Source: Pseudomonas cerasi
GTDB taxonomy: Bacteria; Pseudomonadota; Gammaproteobacteria; Pseudomonadales; Pseudomonadaceae
Assembly: GCF_900074915.1 (NCBI RefSeq)
Contig: NZ_LT222319.1
Coordinates: 4,249,001 to 4,313,000 of the forward strand
Reading direction: 5' to 3'
DNA: 64,000 nt
Each line of letters opens with the position of its first letter. Position 1 is the stretch's first letter. Made by a program: the position numbers and the translations under genes. The notes beneath the pieces were generated by a model, which was not told the origin of the DNA, did no database searches, and saw nothing but the letters and a program-made list of their open reading frames with translations. Positions 1 through 8,670 of this stretch are shown piece after piece.

Positions 1-1
1 C

Positions 2-310
2 GCCGGCTCAAAGGTCCACCCGTTTGCAGGCGTCGCCTACGCCACGTCCAAGGCGGCACTGTCGGCGCTGACCCGGGAAATGGCCTTCGATTTCGGCCCG
101 CACGGGATACGGGTCAATGCCATTGCGCCGGGTGAAATCGATACGTCGATTCTGTCACCCGGCACCGCCGAGATTGTCGAGCGGCTGGTGCCGATGCACC
201 GGCTGGGCAAGCCCGAGGAAGTCGCTTCGCTGATCTACTTCCTGTGCACGGCTGGCGCGTCCTACGTGAACGGTGCGGAGATTCACGTCAACGGCGGCCA
301 GCACGTCTGA
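2..310 (+). CDS. SDR family oxidoreductase, C-terminal fragment
   Basis: The frame is open from the window edge, so the N-terminus with its glycine-rich NAD(P) site lies outside. The visible part begins with the catalytic motif YATSK (Tyr-x-x-x-Lys of classical short-chain dehydrogenases), continues with the typical helix ending in RVNAIAPGEIDT, where the PG motif contacts the cofactor, and ends with the usual SYVNGAEIHVNGG C-terminal strand. These proteins are cytoplasmic NAD(P)-dependent alcohol/ketone oxidoreductases. The substrate cannot be told from this piece. It converges with the following transporter, with a gap of one base. Confidence 0.9.
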   Translation, partial: AGSKVHPFAGVAYATSKAALSALTREMAFDFGPHGIRVNAIAPGEIDTSILSPGTAEIVERLVPMHRLGKPEEVASLIYFLCTAGASYVNGAEIHVNGGQHV

Positions 311-311
311 C

Positions 312-1190
312 TCAACGTGTGCCGGAAACGCTCTCCGGCACGCGCCGCACGCCCAGGCGACTGATCCACACCGACGCCACGATCACCCCGCCGCCGATCA
401 GCAGGCGGGTGAAGTCCTCATGCTGGTTCCAGATCAGCAGATTGATCAACAGCCCCAGCGGCACATGCAGGTTATTCATCACCGCCAGGGTGCCGCCGTT
501 GACCATGCACGCACCTTTATTCCACCAATACATGCCCAGCGCCGTCGAACACAGGCCGAGAAATAGCAGCACGATCCATTGGGTCGGCGCTTCGGGCAGG
601 TGTTGCGGGTTACCGAATATCAGGAACGCAGGCAGTACCACGGCCAGTGCGCCGAGGTAGAAGTAGCCGAAGCGTCGGTAATGCGGCAGGTCGCTCGGGT
701 AGCGCGCCACCAGATGCTTGTACAGCACCTGCCCGGCGGCGTAGGTGAAGTTGGCCAGTTGCAGCAGCAGGAACCCGCCCAGGAAGTCGCCATCCAGACC
801 GTCATAGCGAATCACGCCCGCGCCCAGCACCGCGATCAGCGCAGCCAATAGCGCCCACGGGTTGAAGCGTCGGTTCAGCGCGTCTTCGATCAACGTTACG
901 TGCAGTGGCGTGAGGATGGTGAACAGCAGCACTTCCGGCACCGTCAGCACCCTGAAACTCAGGTACAGGCAGACATAGGTCACGCCGAATTGCAGTGCGC
1001 CGATCAGCAGCATGCTGCGCATGAAGCGGGGTTCGACCTGACGCCAGCGGGTCAGCGGAATGAATACCAGACCCGCCAGCACCACGCGGATCAGTACCGC
1101 GAAATAACTGTCGACGTGCCCGGCCAGATAGACACCGATCAGGCTGAACGAAAACGCCTGAATCAGTGTGACGAAAAGTAGATAACCCAT
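312..1190 (-). CDS. EamA/DMT-family inner-membrane transporter (carboxylate/amino acid/amine type)
   Basis: A 292-residue, strongly hydrophobic protein with about ten predicted membrane segments arranged as two EamA halves, the usual length for drug/metabolite transporters. The inter-half region and 'TALGMYWWNKGACMVNGGTLAVMNNLHVPLGLLINLLIW' style second-half core (cited only in part: ALGMYWWNKG, LAVMNNLHVP) fit the carboxylate/amino acid/amine transporter subgroup. It probably exports small amino-acid-like metabolites, but the substrate is inferred from family only. It is transcribed away from psmE and ends one base from the converging SDR gene. Confidence 0.85.
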   Translation of the reverse strand: MGYLLFVTLIQAFSFSLIGVYLAGHVDSYFAVLIRVVLAGLVFIPLTRWRQVEPRFMRSMLLIGALQFGVTYVCLYLSFRVLTVPEVLLFTILTPLHVTLIEDALNRRFNPWALLAALIAVLGAGVIRYDGLDGDFLGGFLLLQLANFTYAAGQVLYKHLVARYPSDLPHYRRFGYFYLGALAVVLPAFLIFGNPQHLPEAPTQWIVLLFLGLCSTALGMYWWNKGACMVNGGTLAVMNNLHVPLGLLINLLIWNQHEDFTRLLIGGGVIVASVWISRLGVRRVPESVSGTR

Positions 1191-1369
1191 GCCCGCCCCC
1201 CATTTTTGAAGGGCGCGACCATAGCGGTTGCGTCACTCACTGTCCACTCGACGGCCGCCAATTTTTGACGCCAACCCGTCGCCGCGCTCCGCGTTACCCG
1301 TCACAAATATGACAGTCGCATTATTGACGTACATGTCGTCGGTTTCGACGAAAATATAGCCTATATCGG

Positions 1370-1395
1370 CAACTTTTCCACAGAAAAAGGTCTTA
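1370..1395 (+). promoter_or_regulatory. Possible AlgU (sigma-22) promoter of psmE
   Basis: CAACTT at 1370-1375 and TCTTA at 1391-1395, 15 bases apart, resemble the AlgU consensus GAACTT-N16/17-TCTGA with one mismatch in each box and a short spacer. AlgU controls alginate genes in P. syringae, so the site would make sense 63 bases ahead of psmE. This is inference from a weak match; the rest of 1191-1457 shows no better sigma-70 promoter. Confidence 0.25.
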
Positions 1396-1457
1396 TCATC
1401 TCGACGCTGCAATATTGACTCATTTCATCCACATTCGTCGTCGCCTGGAGTAACACC

Positions 1458-4400
1458 ATGATATTCAACACAAAAGACTTCGGAGCAGTGGGCGACGGCG
1501 TCACTGACGATACAGCTGCCATTCAGGCCGCAATCGATGCGGCGGCGGCTGCAGGCGGCGGTGAAGTGGTCATGGGGGCCGGCACATACATCGTGTCCGG
1601 TGGCGAAGAGCCTTCTGATGGCTGCCTGATGCTCAAGAGCAACGTCACCCTGTCGGGTGCAGGCATGGGCGAGACGGTCATCAAGCTTGCGGATGGCTCG
1701 GACACCAAGATCACCGGCATCGTGCGCTCGGCCTATGGCGAAGAAACCCACGACTTCGGCATGAAGAACCTGACGCTGGACGGTAACCGGGACGCCACCA
1801 CCGGCAAGGTGGATGGCTGGTTCAACGGTTACATTCCGGGCTCTGACGGCAAGGATTCGAACGTTACCCTCGACAGCGTCGAGATCAAGGATTGCTCGGG
1901 CTACGGCTTCGACCCGCACGAGCAGACCGTCAACATGGTGATCAAGAACAGCGTGTCGCATGGCAACGGCCTGGACGGCTTCGTGGCCGATTACCTGAGC
2001 GACAGCGTGTTTGAAAACAACGTTGCGTACGACAACGATCGTCACGGCTTCAACGTGGTCACCAGCACCCACGACTTCACCCTGAGCAACAACGTTGCCT
2101 ATGGCAATGGCAGCACCGGCATCGTGGTGCAGCGCGGCAGCGAGAACATCCCCTCTCCCGCCAACATCACCATCACCGGCGGCGCGGTGTATGGCAACGC
2201 AGCAGAAGGCGTACTGATCAAGCTGTCCAGCCAGGTCTCGGTCAGCGGCGTGGACATCCACGACAACGGCAACGCCGGCGTGCGCATTTACGGCAGTTCC
2301 GGGGTGGATATCTTCGATAACACCCTGAGCAACAACGCGCTGGGTTCAGCGGTTCCGGAAATCATCATTCAGTCCTACGACGACACCACGGGCGTGTCCG
2401 GCAAGTTCTTCAGCGGCAGCGACAACCTGATCCGTGGCAACACGATCACCGGCAGTGACAACTCCACCTACGGCGTCGCCGAGCGCAACGAAGACGGCAC
2501 CGACCGCAACAGCATCGTCGGCAACACCATCAGCCACACCAGCAAGGGGCTGACCCTGGTGTATGGCGATGGCAGCTTTGCAGGTGATGCGTTCCCGCTG
2601 GTGACCGTCAATGGCACCGAGGGCAACGACGTCATCACCGGTGGCGCGGCCCACGAGCAGATCTTCGGTCTGGCCGGCAAGGACACCTTGAACGGCGGTG
2701 CGGGTGACGACATCCTGATTGGTGGTGCCGGAGCCGACAAGCTCACCGGTGGCGCGGGTGCCGACACCTTTCGCTTCGATCAGTTGACCGACAGCTACCG
2801 TACAGCGACCACCAGTTCCACCGATCTGGTCACCGACTTCGATATCAGCCAGGACCGCATCGACCTGAGCAACCTGGGCTTCACCGGGCTGGGCAGCGGC
2901 AAGGGCGGTACGCTGAACATCAGCTACAACGCCACGCTGGACCGCACCTACGTCAAATCACTCGACGCCGATGCCAGCGGTAACCGCTTCGAACTGGGCC
3001 TGAGCGGCAACCTGAAAGACACGCTCAATGCCAGTCATTTCATCTTCCAGCATGTCGTGGAAGGCACGGCGGGCGGCGATACCCTGACCGGCACCGACGG
3101 CAATGACGTGATCAACGGCAACGCCGGTACGGACCGTATCGATGGCGGCGCGGGCGCCGACACGATCACTGGCGGAGCCGATGCCGACACCCTGACCGGT
3201 GGCGCGGGCGCGGACCTGTTCATCTACAACTCGCGTCTGGACAGCTATCGCAATTACACAGCCAGCGGCACCAAGCAGAGCGACACGATCACCGACTTCA
3301 ACCCGGCCGAAGACCGCATCGACCTGTCCAGCATCGGCCTGCGCGGCCTGGGCGATGGCAGCGCCAACACCATTTACCTGTCCGTCAATGCCGACGGCAG
3401 CAAGACCTACATCAAGACCGATGCGGTCGACAGCACAGGCAATCGCTTCGAGATCGCCTTGCAAGGCAATCTGGCCGACAAACTGAGCGCGTCCAACTTC
3501 ATCTTCTCCACCGCAGCCGCCGCCAATCAGGCACCAGTGCTCAATACGCCGCTGATGGACCAGAACATCACCGAGCTGAAGGCGTTCTCCTACGCTGTGC
3601 AACCCGGCAGCTTCAGCGACCCGGACAGCAACACGCTGACCTACAGCGCGACCCTGGCCGATAACAGCGCCCTGCCCGACTGGTTGAAGTTCGACAGCAA
3701 GACCCTGACCTTCAGCGGCACGCCGGGTGGCACGGCATCGGGGCTTTACTCGGTATTGCTGACCGCAAGCGACGCCACCGGCGCGTCGGTGGCCGACAGT
3801 TTTGCCATCAATGTGGGCAACGTCACGCCGGGGACCCTCACCGGCACCGAGAACGCCGAGGCGCTGTATGGCACCGAAGGCAACGACACGATTCTGGGCC
3901 TGGGCGGTGACGACACGCTGCGCGGCGATACCGGCGCCGACATCATCAACGGTGGCGCAGGACGTGACGCCCTGTACGGAGGAGCCGATGCCGACACGTT
4001 CGTCTACAGCGCCCTGACCGACAGCTACCGCGATTACGACGCTGGCGGGCTGACCGCCACCGACACGATCTATGACTTCACCCCGGGCCAGGACAAGATA
4101 GACGTTTCCGCCCTGGGCTTTCTGGGGCTGGGCAACGGCGAAGATCACACGCTGTACATGACCCTCAACGAAACGGGCGACAAGACTTACATCAAGTCCG
4201 CTACGGCGGATGCCGACGGCAATCGCTTCGAAATCGCCCTGAGCGGCAACCTGATTAACACCCTGACCGATGCGGACTTCGTCTTCGGCCAGCGTGAGGC
4301 GCAGGAGATTCTCTACCTGCCGACGCTGGGCCAGTCCAATGCGCGCCTGCTGCGCATGACCGAAGACGATAACCAGTCCGGCACCTCGGAAATGGTCAAG

Positions 4401-6290
4401 GACCTGACCCGCTACACCGATTACGACGTGCGCAGCCAATTCACCGACGCCAACGGCGATGGCATCGACCTCGCCGTGGGCGGCAGCACCGTGGTCGGCT
4501 ACTCGACCGGCACTCAGGAAGAACAGCGTGTTTCCTGGTGGCTGGTCGACACCGATGAGCCGGGCCCTGCGCTGTTGCGCGCCACCGAGTTGCTCAAGTC
4601 GCAACTGGCGTCGCTGACCGCCATCGACAAAGTGACCACCGGGATCATCTGGGGTCAGGGTGAAGAAGCCGCTCAGGAAATCGCCCGCGCCACTGACAAG
4701 CAGGCGGCAGCCGAGCTGTACAAGGCCTCGACCCTGAAAGTGTTCGACTACTTGCATGCGCAGATCGGCGATTTCACCGTATACATCGCCGAAACCGGGC
4801 ACTACCAGACCGATGCGGCCAAGGCCCGCGGCTACACCGATGAAAAGATCAACGCCATTGTCGAGGGTACCGGGTACGTCAGAAGCGTTCAGGAAGCCAT
4901 TGCCACTGAGCGCGCCGACGTCAAGCTGGCGGTTGACTACACCGACCTGCCGCTGCGTTACGAGGTCAACCCGCTGGTTTACCCCGATGACGTCTGGCAC
5001 TTGCATGAAGAGTCCGCCGAGATCGTCGGCCAGCGCCTGGCCGATTTCATCGCCGATGACCTGGGTTTCCACGGCAACGCCGCTGACAACAACGACCCGG
5101 CGGCCATTTTCGAGAGTGGCCAGAACGAAGGTGGCCACATCTTCGGCACCAGTGACGACGACACACTGGTCGGCAGTTCCGGCAATGACGTGCTGGACGG
5201 CGATCAGGGCGCGGATGACATGAGCGGCGGCGATGGCAACGACATCTATGTCGTCGACAACGCTTTCGATACCGTCACCGAAAGCAACGACTCGCCTTCG
5301 CAGGTCGACACCGTGGTGTCGTCTGTCAGCTGGACGCTGGGCGCCAACCTGGAAAACCTGGTGCTTACCGGCGTGTCTGCCATCAACGGCACCGGCAACG
5401 CCGTGAAGAACGTCATCATCGGCAATGCCAGCAACAACATTCTTGACGGTGCTGCAGGTGCCGACATGCTGACCGGCGGCGATGGATCGGACAGTTATTA
5501 CGTCGACGATGCCGCCGACCGGGTGGTCGAAACCAATGCCGATGCACAGGTGGGTGGCGTGGATACGGTGTACAGCTCGCTGGCCAGCTACACGCTGGGG
5601 GCCAATGTGGAGAACATCGTCATCAACAGTACCGGGGCCGCCAACGCCACCGGCAATGCCCTGGACAACCTGATTTACGCGGGCGCTGGCGACAACGTCA
5701 TGGACGGCCGCGACGGCAATGACACCGTGTCGTATCTGTTCGCCACCGCCGGCGTCACCGTTGCGTTGAACACCAGCGCCCAGCAAGCCACCGGGGGTTC
5801 GGGCCTGGACACACTGAAATTCACTGAAAACCTGATCGGCAGCCAGTTTGCCGACACGCTGACCGGCAACAAGAACGCCAACACCCTGAGCGGCGGCGAT
5901 GGCAATGACACCTTGTCCGGTGGTGCGGGTGATGACGTGCTGATCGGCGGGTCAGGCGCTGATACGCTGATCGGCGGCACCGGCGCGGACCACTACGTGT
6001 TCAACAGCATCACCGATACGGGCCTGGGCGGACTGCGCGACATCATCAATGGCTTCAAGACAGTCGAAGGCGACAAGCTGGACTTCTCCGGCTTCGATGC
6101 CCGACCGCTGACCGATGGCCACGATGCGTTCGTATTCATCGGCAACGCGGCGTTCAGCGCCAACAACAGCGGTGAACTGCGTTTTGCCGACGGTGTGCTG
6201 TACGGCAATATCGATGACAACGTCGGCGCGGACTTCGAAATCCAGCTCACGGGCGTGCAAACGCTGCAGGCCGCCGACATCATTGTCTGA
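1458..6290 (+). CDS. psmE: PsmE: secreted bifunctional mannuronan C5-epimerase / alginate O-acetylhydrolase
   Basis: 1610 residues. Residues 1-385 form the parallel beta-helix A-module of AlgE-type epimerases; the catalytic set Y149 and D152-P-H154-E is at the same positions as in AlgE4. RTX modules with GGxGxDxLxG nonapeptides follow (about 386-530, 533-685), then an Ig/cadherin-like domain (about 690-790), a third RTX module (about 794-945), an SGNH-type acetylhydrolase (about 950-1208; GQSN with Ser960, and D1178-x-x-H1181), and a C-terminal RTX region. There is no Sec signal; RTX repeats imply calcium binding and type I secretion. The family converts mannuronate to guluronate in polymeric alginate and removes O-acetyl groups that block epimerisation. 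No type I secretion genes adjoin it. The start follows a GGAG-like site (cctggag, 1444-1450). Confidence 0.95.
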   Translation: MIFNTKDFGAVGDGVTDDTAAIQAAIDAAAAAGGGEVVMGAGTYIVSGGEEPSDGCLMLKSNVTLSGAGMGETVIKLADGSDTKITGIVRSAYGEETHDFGMKNLTLDGNRDATTGKVDGWFNGYIPGSDGKDSNVTLDSVEIKDCSGYGFDPHEQTVNMVIKNSVSHGNGLDGFVADYLSDSVFENNVAYDNDRHGFNVVTSTHDFTLSNNVAYGNGSTGIVVQRGSENIPSPANITITGGAVYGNAAEGVLIKLSSQVSVSGVDIHDNGNAGVRIYGSSGVDIFDNTLSNNALGSAVPEIIIQSYDDTTGVSGKFFSGSDNLIRGNTITGSDNSTYGVAERNEDGTDRNSIVGNTISHTSKGLTLVYGDGSFAGDAFPLVTVNGTEGNDVITGGAAHEQIFGLAGKDTLNGGAGDDILIGGAGADKLTGGAGADTFRFDQLTDSYRTATTSSTDLVTDFDISQDRIDLSNLGFTGLGSGKGGTLNISYNATLDRTYVKSLDADASGNRFELGLSGNLKDTLNASHFIFQHVVEGTAGGDTLTGTDGNDVINGNAGTDRIDGGAGADTITGGADADTLTGGAGADLFIYNSRLDSYRNYTASGTKQSDTITDFNPAEDRIDLSSIGLRGLGDGSANTIYLSVNADGSKTYIKTDAVDSTGNRFEIALQGNLADKLSASNFIFSTAAAANQAPVLNTPLMDQNITELKAFSYAVQPGSFSDPDSNTLTYSATLADNSALPDWLKFDSKTLTFSGTPGGTASGLYSVLLTASDATGASVADSFAINVGNVTPGTLTGTENAEALYGTEGNDTILGLGGDDTLRGDTGADIINGGAGRDALYGGADADTFVYSALTDSYRDYDAGGLTATDTIYDFTPGQDKIDVSALGFLGLGNGEDHTLYMTLNETGDKTYIKSATADADGNRFEIALSGNLINTLTDADFVFGQREAQEILYLPTLGQSNARLLRMTEDDNQSGTSEMVKDLTRYTDYDVRSQFTDANGDGIDLAVGGSTVVGYSTGTQEEQRVSWWLVDTDEPGPALLRATELLKSQLASLTAIDKVTTGIIWGQGEEAAQEIARATDKQAAAELYKASTLKVFDYLHAQIGDFTVYIAETGHYQTDAAKARGYTDEKINAIVEGTGYVRSVQEAIATERADVKLAVDYTDLPLRYEVNPLVYPDDVWHLHEESAEIVGQRLADFIADDLGFHGNAADNNDPAAIFESGQNEGGHIFGTSDDDTLVGSSGNDVLDGDQGADDMSGGDGNDIYVVDNAFDTVTESNDSPSQVDTVVSSVSWTLGANLENLVLTGVSAINGTGNAVKNVIIGNASNNILDGAAGADMLTGGDGSDSYYVDDAADRVVETNADAQVGGVDTVYSSLASYTLGANVENIVINSTGAANATGNALDNLIYAGAGDNVMDGRDGNDTVSYLFATAGVTVALNTSAQQATGGSGLDTLKFTENLIGSQFADTLTGNKNANTLSGGDGNDTLSGGAGDDVLIGGSGADTLIGGTGADHYVFNSITDTGLGGLRDIINGFKTVEGDKLDFSGFDARPLTDGHDAFVFIGNAAFSANNSGELRFADGVLYGNIDDNVGADFEIQLTGVQTLQAADIIV

Positions 6291-6476
6291 TCGTCCCAAA
6301 GCATATAACTCATAAAAAGCCCTGGAAACGGGGCTGCACCCTCAGAACATCAGCAAGAGCGACCGGGGTGAGTACCATCCCCCGCAACCCCGGTCCTACA
6401 CCAACGCGTTGCACAAAAACGCGAAGCCTCTGTGCTCCCCCCATAAATTTGTCTTATCCATAAGAGCGCTCTACTC

Positions 6477-6791
6477 TCAGGCGGGCTGGCAGCTGAGCCT
6501 GATTCGCAACTTTATGATGCTGCGATTGAATCGGGATGAAACGTCGAGACTCTTGCCTGCGCCGACCTGCACATGTCGGGTGCGCGGTGCCTCCGGCCCG
6601 TTGATGAACACCACCGAACATTTGGCGTCTACTTCACCGTAGTTGTTGACGGTGATTGACCCGGTATCGTGATAGACGTCGTGGGCAACATAATCGATCT
6701 TCACGCCCTGGTACTGTTTTTCCACCTCGATGGGGTACGCCAGGGCCGTCAACGGCAACATGACCAGCAGCGCACAACACAGTCGATTCAT
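6477..6791 (-). CDS. Small secreted protein of unknown function
   Basis: 104 residues with a clear Sec signal peptide (MNRLCCALLVMLPLTALA, cleavage near ALA-YP), leaving a mature domain of about 86 residues containing two cysteines (in DAKCSVVF and RLSCQPA), which could form a disulfide in the periplasm. Homologues of similar size are common in Pseudomonas and are sometimes mislabelled as 3-phosphoglycerate kinase; nothing in the sequence supports that. It is divergent from the LysR gene with 67 bases between start codons, so the regulator may control it, which is inference from layout. Confidence 0.75.
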   Translation of the reverse strand: MNRLCCALLVMLPLTALAYPIEVEKQYQGVKIDYVAHDVYHDTGSITVNNYGEVDAKCSVVFINGPEAPRTRHVQVGAGKSLDVSSRFNRSIIKLRIRLSCQPA

Positions 6792-6858
6792 TCGGCAATC
6801 TCCGAGTCGGGATTGTCAGAGTAGAACAATAAGCCCGTACTTTAAGAGGAATTACAGC

Positions 6859-7782
6859 ATGAAAGCGCCCCGCGTGACTCTCGACCAGTGGCGCACATTG
6901 CAGGCCGTGGTCGATCACGGTGGTTTTGCTCAGGCCGCCGAAGCGTTGCATCGCTCGCAATCATCGGTGAGTTACACCGTGGCGCGCATGCAGGAACAGC
7001 TCGGCGTGCCGTTGTTGCGTATCGACGGGCGCAAGGCGGTACTGACCGAAGCCGGTGGCGTACTGCTGCGCCGCTCGCGGCAACTGGTCAAACAGGCCAG
7101 CCAACTGGAAGACCTCGCCCACCATATGGAGCAGGGTTGGGAAGCGGAAGTGCGCCTGGTGATCGACGCGGCGTACCCTTCGGCGCGTCTGGTCAGGGCG
7201 CTGACTGCGTTCATGCCGCAGAGCCGTGGCTGCCGGGTGCGACTGCGTGAGGAAGTGCTCTCCGGCGTCGAGGAGGTCTTGCTCGAAGGCGTCGCGGACC
7301 TGGCCATCAGCGGCTACAGCATTGCCGGGCATCTGGGCACCGAGATGAGCTCGGTCGAGTTCGTCGCCGTCGCTCACCCGGACCACGCCCTGCATCAGGC
7401 CAATCGCGAGCTGACCTTTCAGGACCTGGAAAGCCAGTTGCAGGTCGTCATCCGTGATTCCGGCAGGCAGCAACCCAGGGACTTCGGCTGGCTGGGCGCG
7501 GAACAGCGCTGGACCGTCGGCAGCCTGGGCACCGCTGCGACCTTCGTCAGCAACGGCCTGGGCTTCGCCTGGCTGCCTCGGCACATGATCGAGCGTGAAC
7601 TGCGCGAAGGCCTGCTCAAGCCCTTGCGCCTGGACAAGGGTGGCAGCCGCAACCCGACCTTCTATCTTTACTCCAGCAAGGACCGACCGCTGGGCCCGGC
7701 CACGCAGATTCTGATCGATCTGATCCGCAGCTTTGACACGACCCCGCTCACCGCTGCACTCGGCACGCCGCAAAATGCCTGA
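6859..7782 (+). CDS. LysR-family transcriptional regulator
   Basis: 307 residues from the ATG at 6859, preceded by AAGAGGAATT; an upstream in-frame ATG at 6730 lies inside the divergent gene and lacks a ribosome site. The N-terminal winged helix-turn-helix reads VTLDQWRTLQAVVDHGGF, AQAAEALHRSQSSVSYTVARMQEQLG, diagnostic of LysR. The C-terminal two-thirds is the periplasmic-binding-like effector domain. It is divergent from the small secreted protein, the usual arrangement for a LysR target, but the effector and regulon are unknown. Confidence 0.9.
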   Translation: MKAPRVTLDQWRTLQAVVDHGGFAQAAEALHRSQSSVSYTVARMQEQLGVPLLRIDGRKAVLTEAGGVLLRRSRQLVKQASQLEDLAHHMEQGWEAEVRLVIDAAYPSARLVRALTAFMPQSRGCRVRLREEVLSGVEEVLLEGVADLAISGYSIAGHLGTEMSSVEFVAVAHPDHALHQANRELTFQDLESQLQVVIRDSGRQQPRDFGWLGAEQRWTVGSLGTAATFVSNGLGFAWLPRHMIERELREGLLKPLRLDKGGSRNPTFYLYSSKDRPLGPATQILIDLIRSFDTTPLTAALGTPQNA

Positions 7783-8004
7783 CCGGCGCAGGCACTTGGC
7801 GCTCTTCACTGTATGCAGCACGTCAATCGCACGCGGCTGGAATTCATCGCCAGCAACGCAGTCTGAAAATCCTGTGCGGTCCATGGACGTGCAGCCTGAT
7901 CGTCTGAAGTGCTGCAAACCCGCCAATACGCTGGGCAAAAAAAGCCAAACGTGGTTACCTTGCCGGTCACAGTCGATATCTCTTAATGAAGGACGTGTTG
8001 CCAC

Positions 8005-8568
8005 ATGCTGAAAAAAATCGCTCTCGCCGCCTGCTCCGTACTGTTCGCCGCCAACCTGATGGCTGCTCCGGATAAAGCCACGCACGTGGTACTCGACACC
8101 AGCTTCGGCCAGATTGAAATCGAACTTGCAGACACCAAGGCGCCGATCAGCACCCAGAACTTTCTGGGCTATGTCGACAGCGGCTTCTATACCAACACCA
8201 TCTTTCACCGGGTGATTCCGGGTTTCATGGTGCAGGGCGGTGGCTTCACCCAGCAACTGGTTCAGAAGCAGACCAAGGATCCGATCAAGAACGAAGCCCA
8301 GAACGGTTTGCATAACGTCCGCGGCACCATTGCCATGGCGCGTACTTCGGACGTGAACTCGGCCACCAGTCAATTCTTCATCAACACCAACGACAATGCC
8401 ATGCTCGACAACGGCGCGCGCGACTTCGGTTACGCGGTGTTCGGTAAAGTCGTCAAGGGTATGGACGTCGTCGACAACATCGTCAACGCCCGCACCACTA
8501 CTCAGAAAGGCATGCAAAACGTGCCAATCGACCCGATCCTGATCAAGTCCGCCAAACGCGTCAACTGA
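8005..8568 (+). CDS. ppiA: Periplasmic peptidyl-prolyl cis-trans isomerase, cyclophilin type
   Basis: 187 residues with a Sec signal peptide (MLKKIALAACSVLFAANLMAA), so it acts in the periplasm on proline bonds of folding exported proteins. The cyclophilin core is complete: FHRVIPGFMVQGGGF with the catalytic Arg, then GTIAMARTSDVNSATSQFFIN and YAVFGKVVKGMDVVD. Length and motifs fit PpiA/rotamase A. GAAGGA at 7988-7993 lies ahead of the start. A 28-base UUCG-capped hairpin follows the stop. Confidence 0.9.
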   Translation: MLKKIALAACSVLFAANLMAAPDKATHVVLDTSFGQIEIELADTKAPISTQNFLGYVDSGFYTNTIFHRVIPGFMVQGGGFTQQLVQKQTKDPIKNEAQNGLHNVRGTIAMARTSDVNSATSQFFINTNDNAMLDNGARDFGYAVFGKVVKGMDVVDNIVNARTTTQKGMQNVPIDPILIKSAKRVN

Positions 8569-8582
8569 TCGGGAAACCTGCA

Positions 8583-8610
8583 CCGCATGGAGCCTTCGGG
8601 CTTCGTGCGG
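8583..8610 (+). terminator. UUCG-capped hairpin after the cyclophilin gene
   Basis: CCGCATGGAGCC and GGCTTCGTGCGG form a 12-base stem with two G-U type mismatches closed by a TTCG tetraloop. No T-run follows, so it may act as an attenuator or mRNA stabiliser rather than a full intrinsic terminator. Confidence 0.4.
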
Positions 8611-8636
8611 TCCGGACGGGAGAGCCTCCACTTATC

Positions 8637-8660
8637 AAGGAGAACCCACGTCGCGTGGGT
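8637..8660 (+). promoter_or_regulatory. Displaced Shine-Dalgarno with intervening hairpin ahead of the ABC gene
   Basis: AAGGAG at 8637-8642 is 28 bases from the only usable ATG (8671), too far for normal initiation. Directly after it ACCCACG (8644-8650) and CGTGGGT (8654-8660) form a perfect 7-bp hairpin with a TCG loop. Folding would leave an effective spacing of about 11 bases. An in-frame TGA at 8662 excludes an earlier start. Confidence 0.45.
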
Positions 8661-8670
8661 GTGATAGCCA

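Noticed and set aside
2958..5786. 942-codon open frame antisense to psmE
   Set aside because: Caused by the biased codons of RTX repeats on a GC-rich template; its translation is low-complexity and resembles no protein, while the sense strand has clear domains.
6316..6333. Terminator after psmE (AGCCCTGGAAACGGGGCT)
   Set aside because: Short imperfect stem with no T-run on the plus strand; too weak to call.
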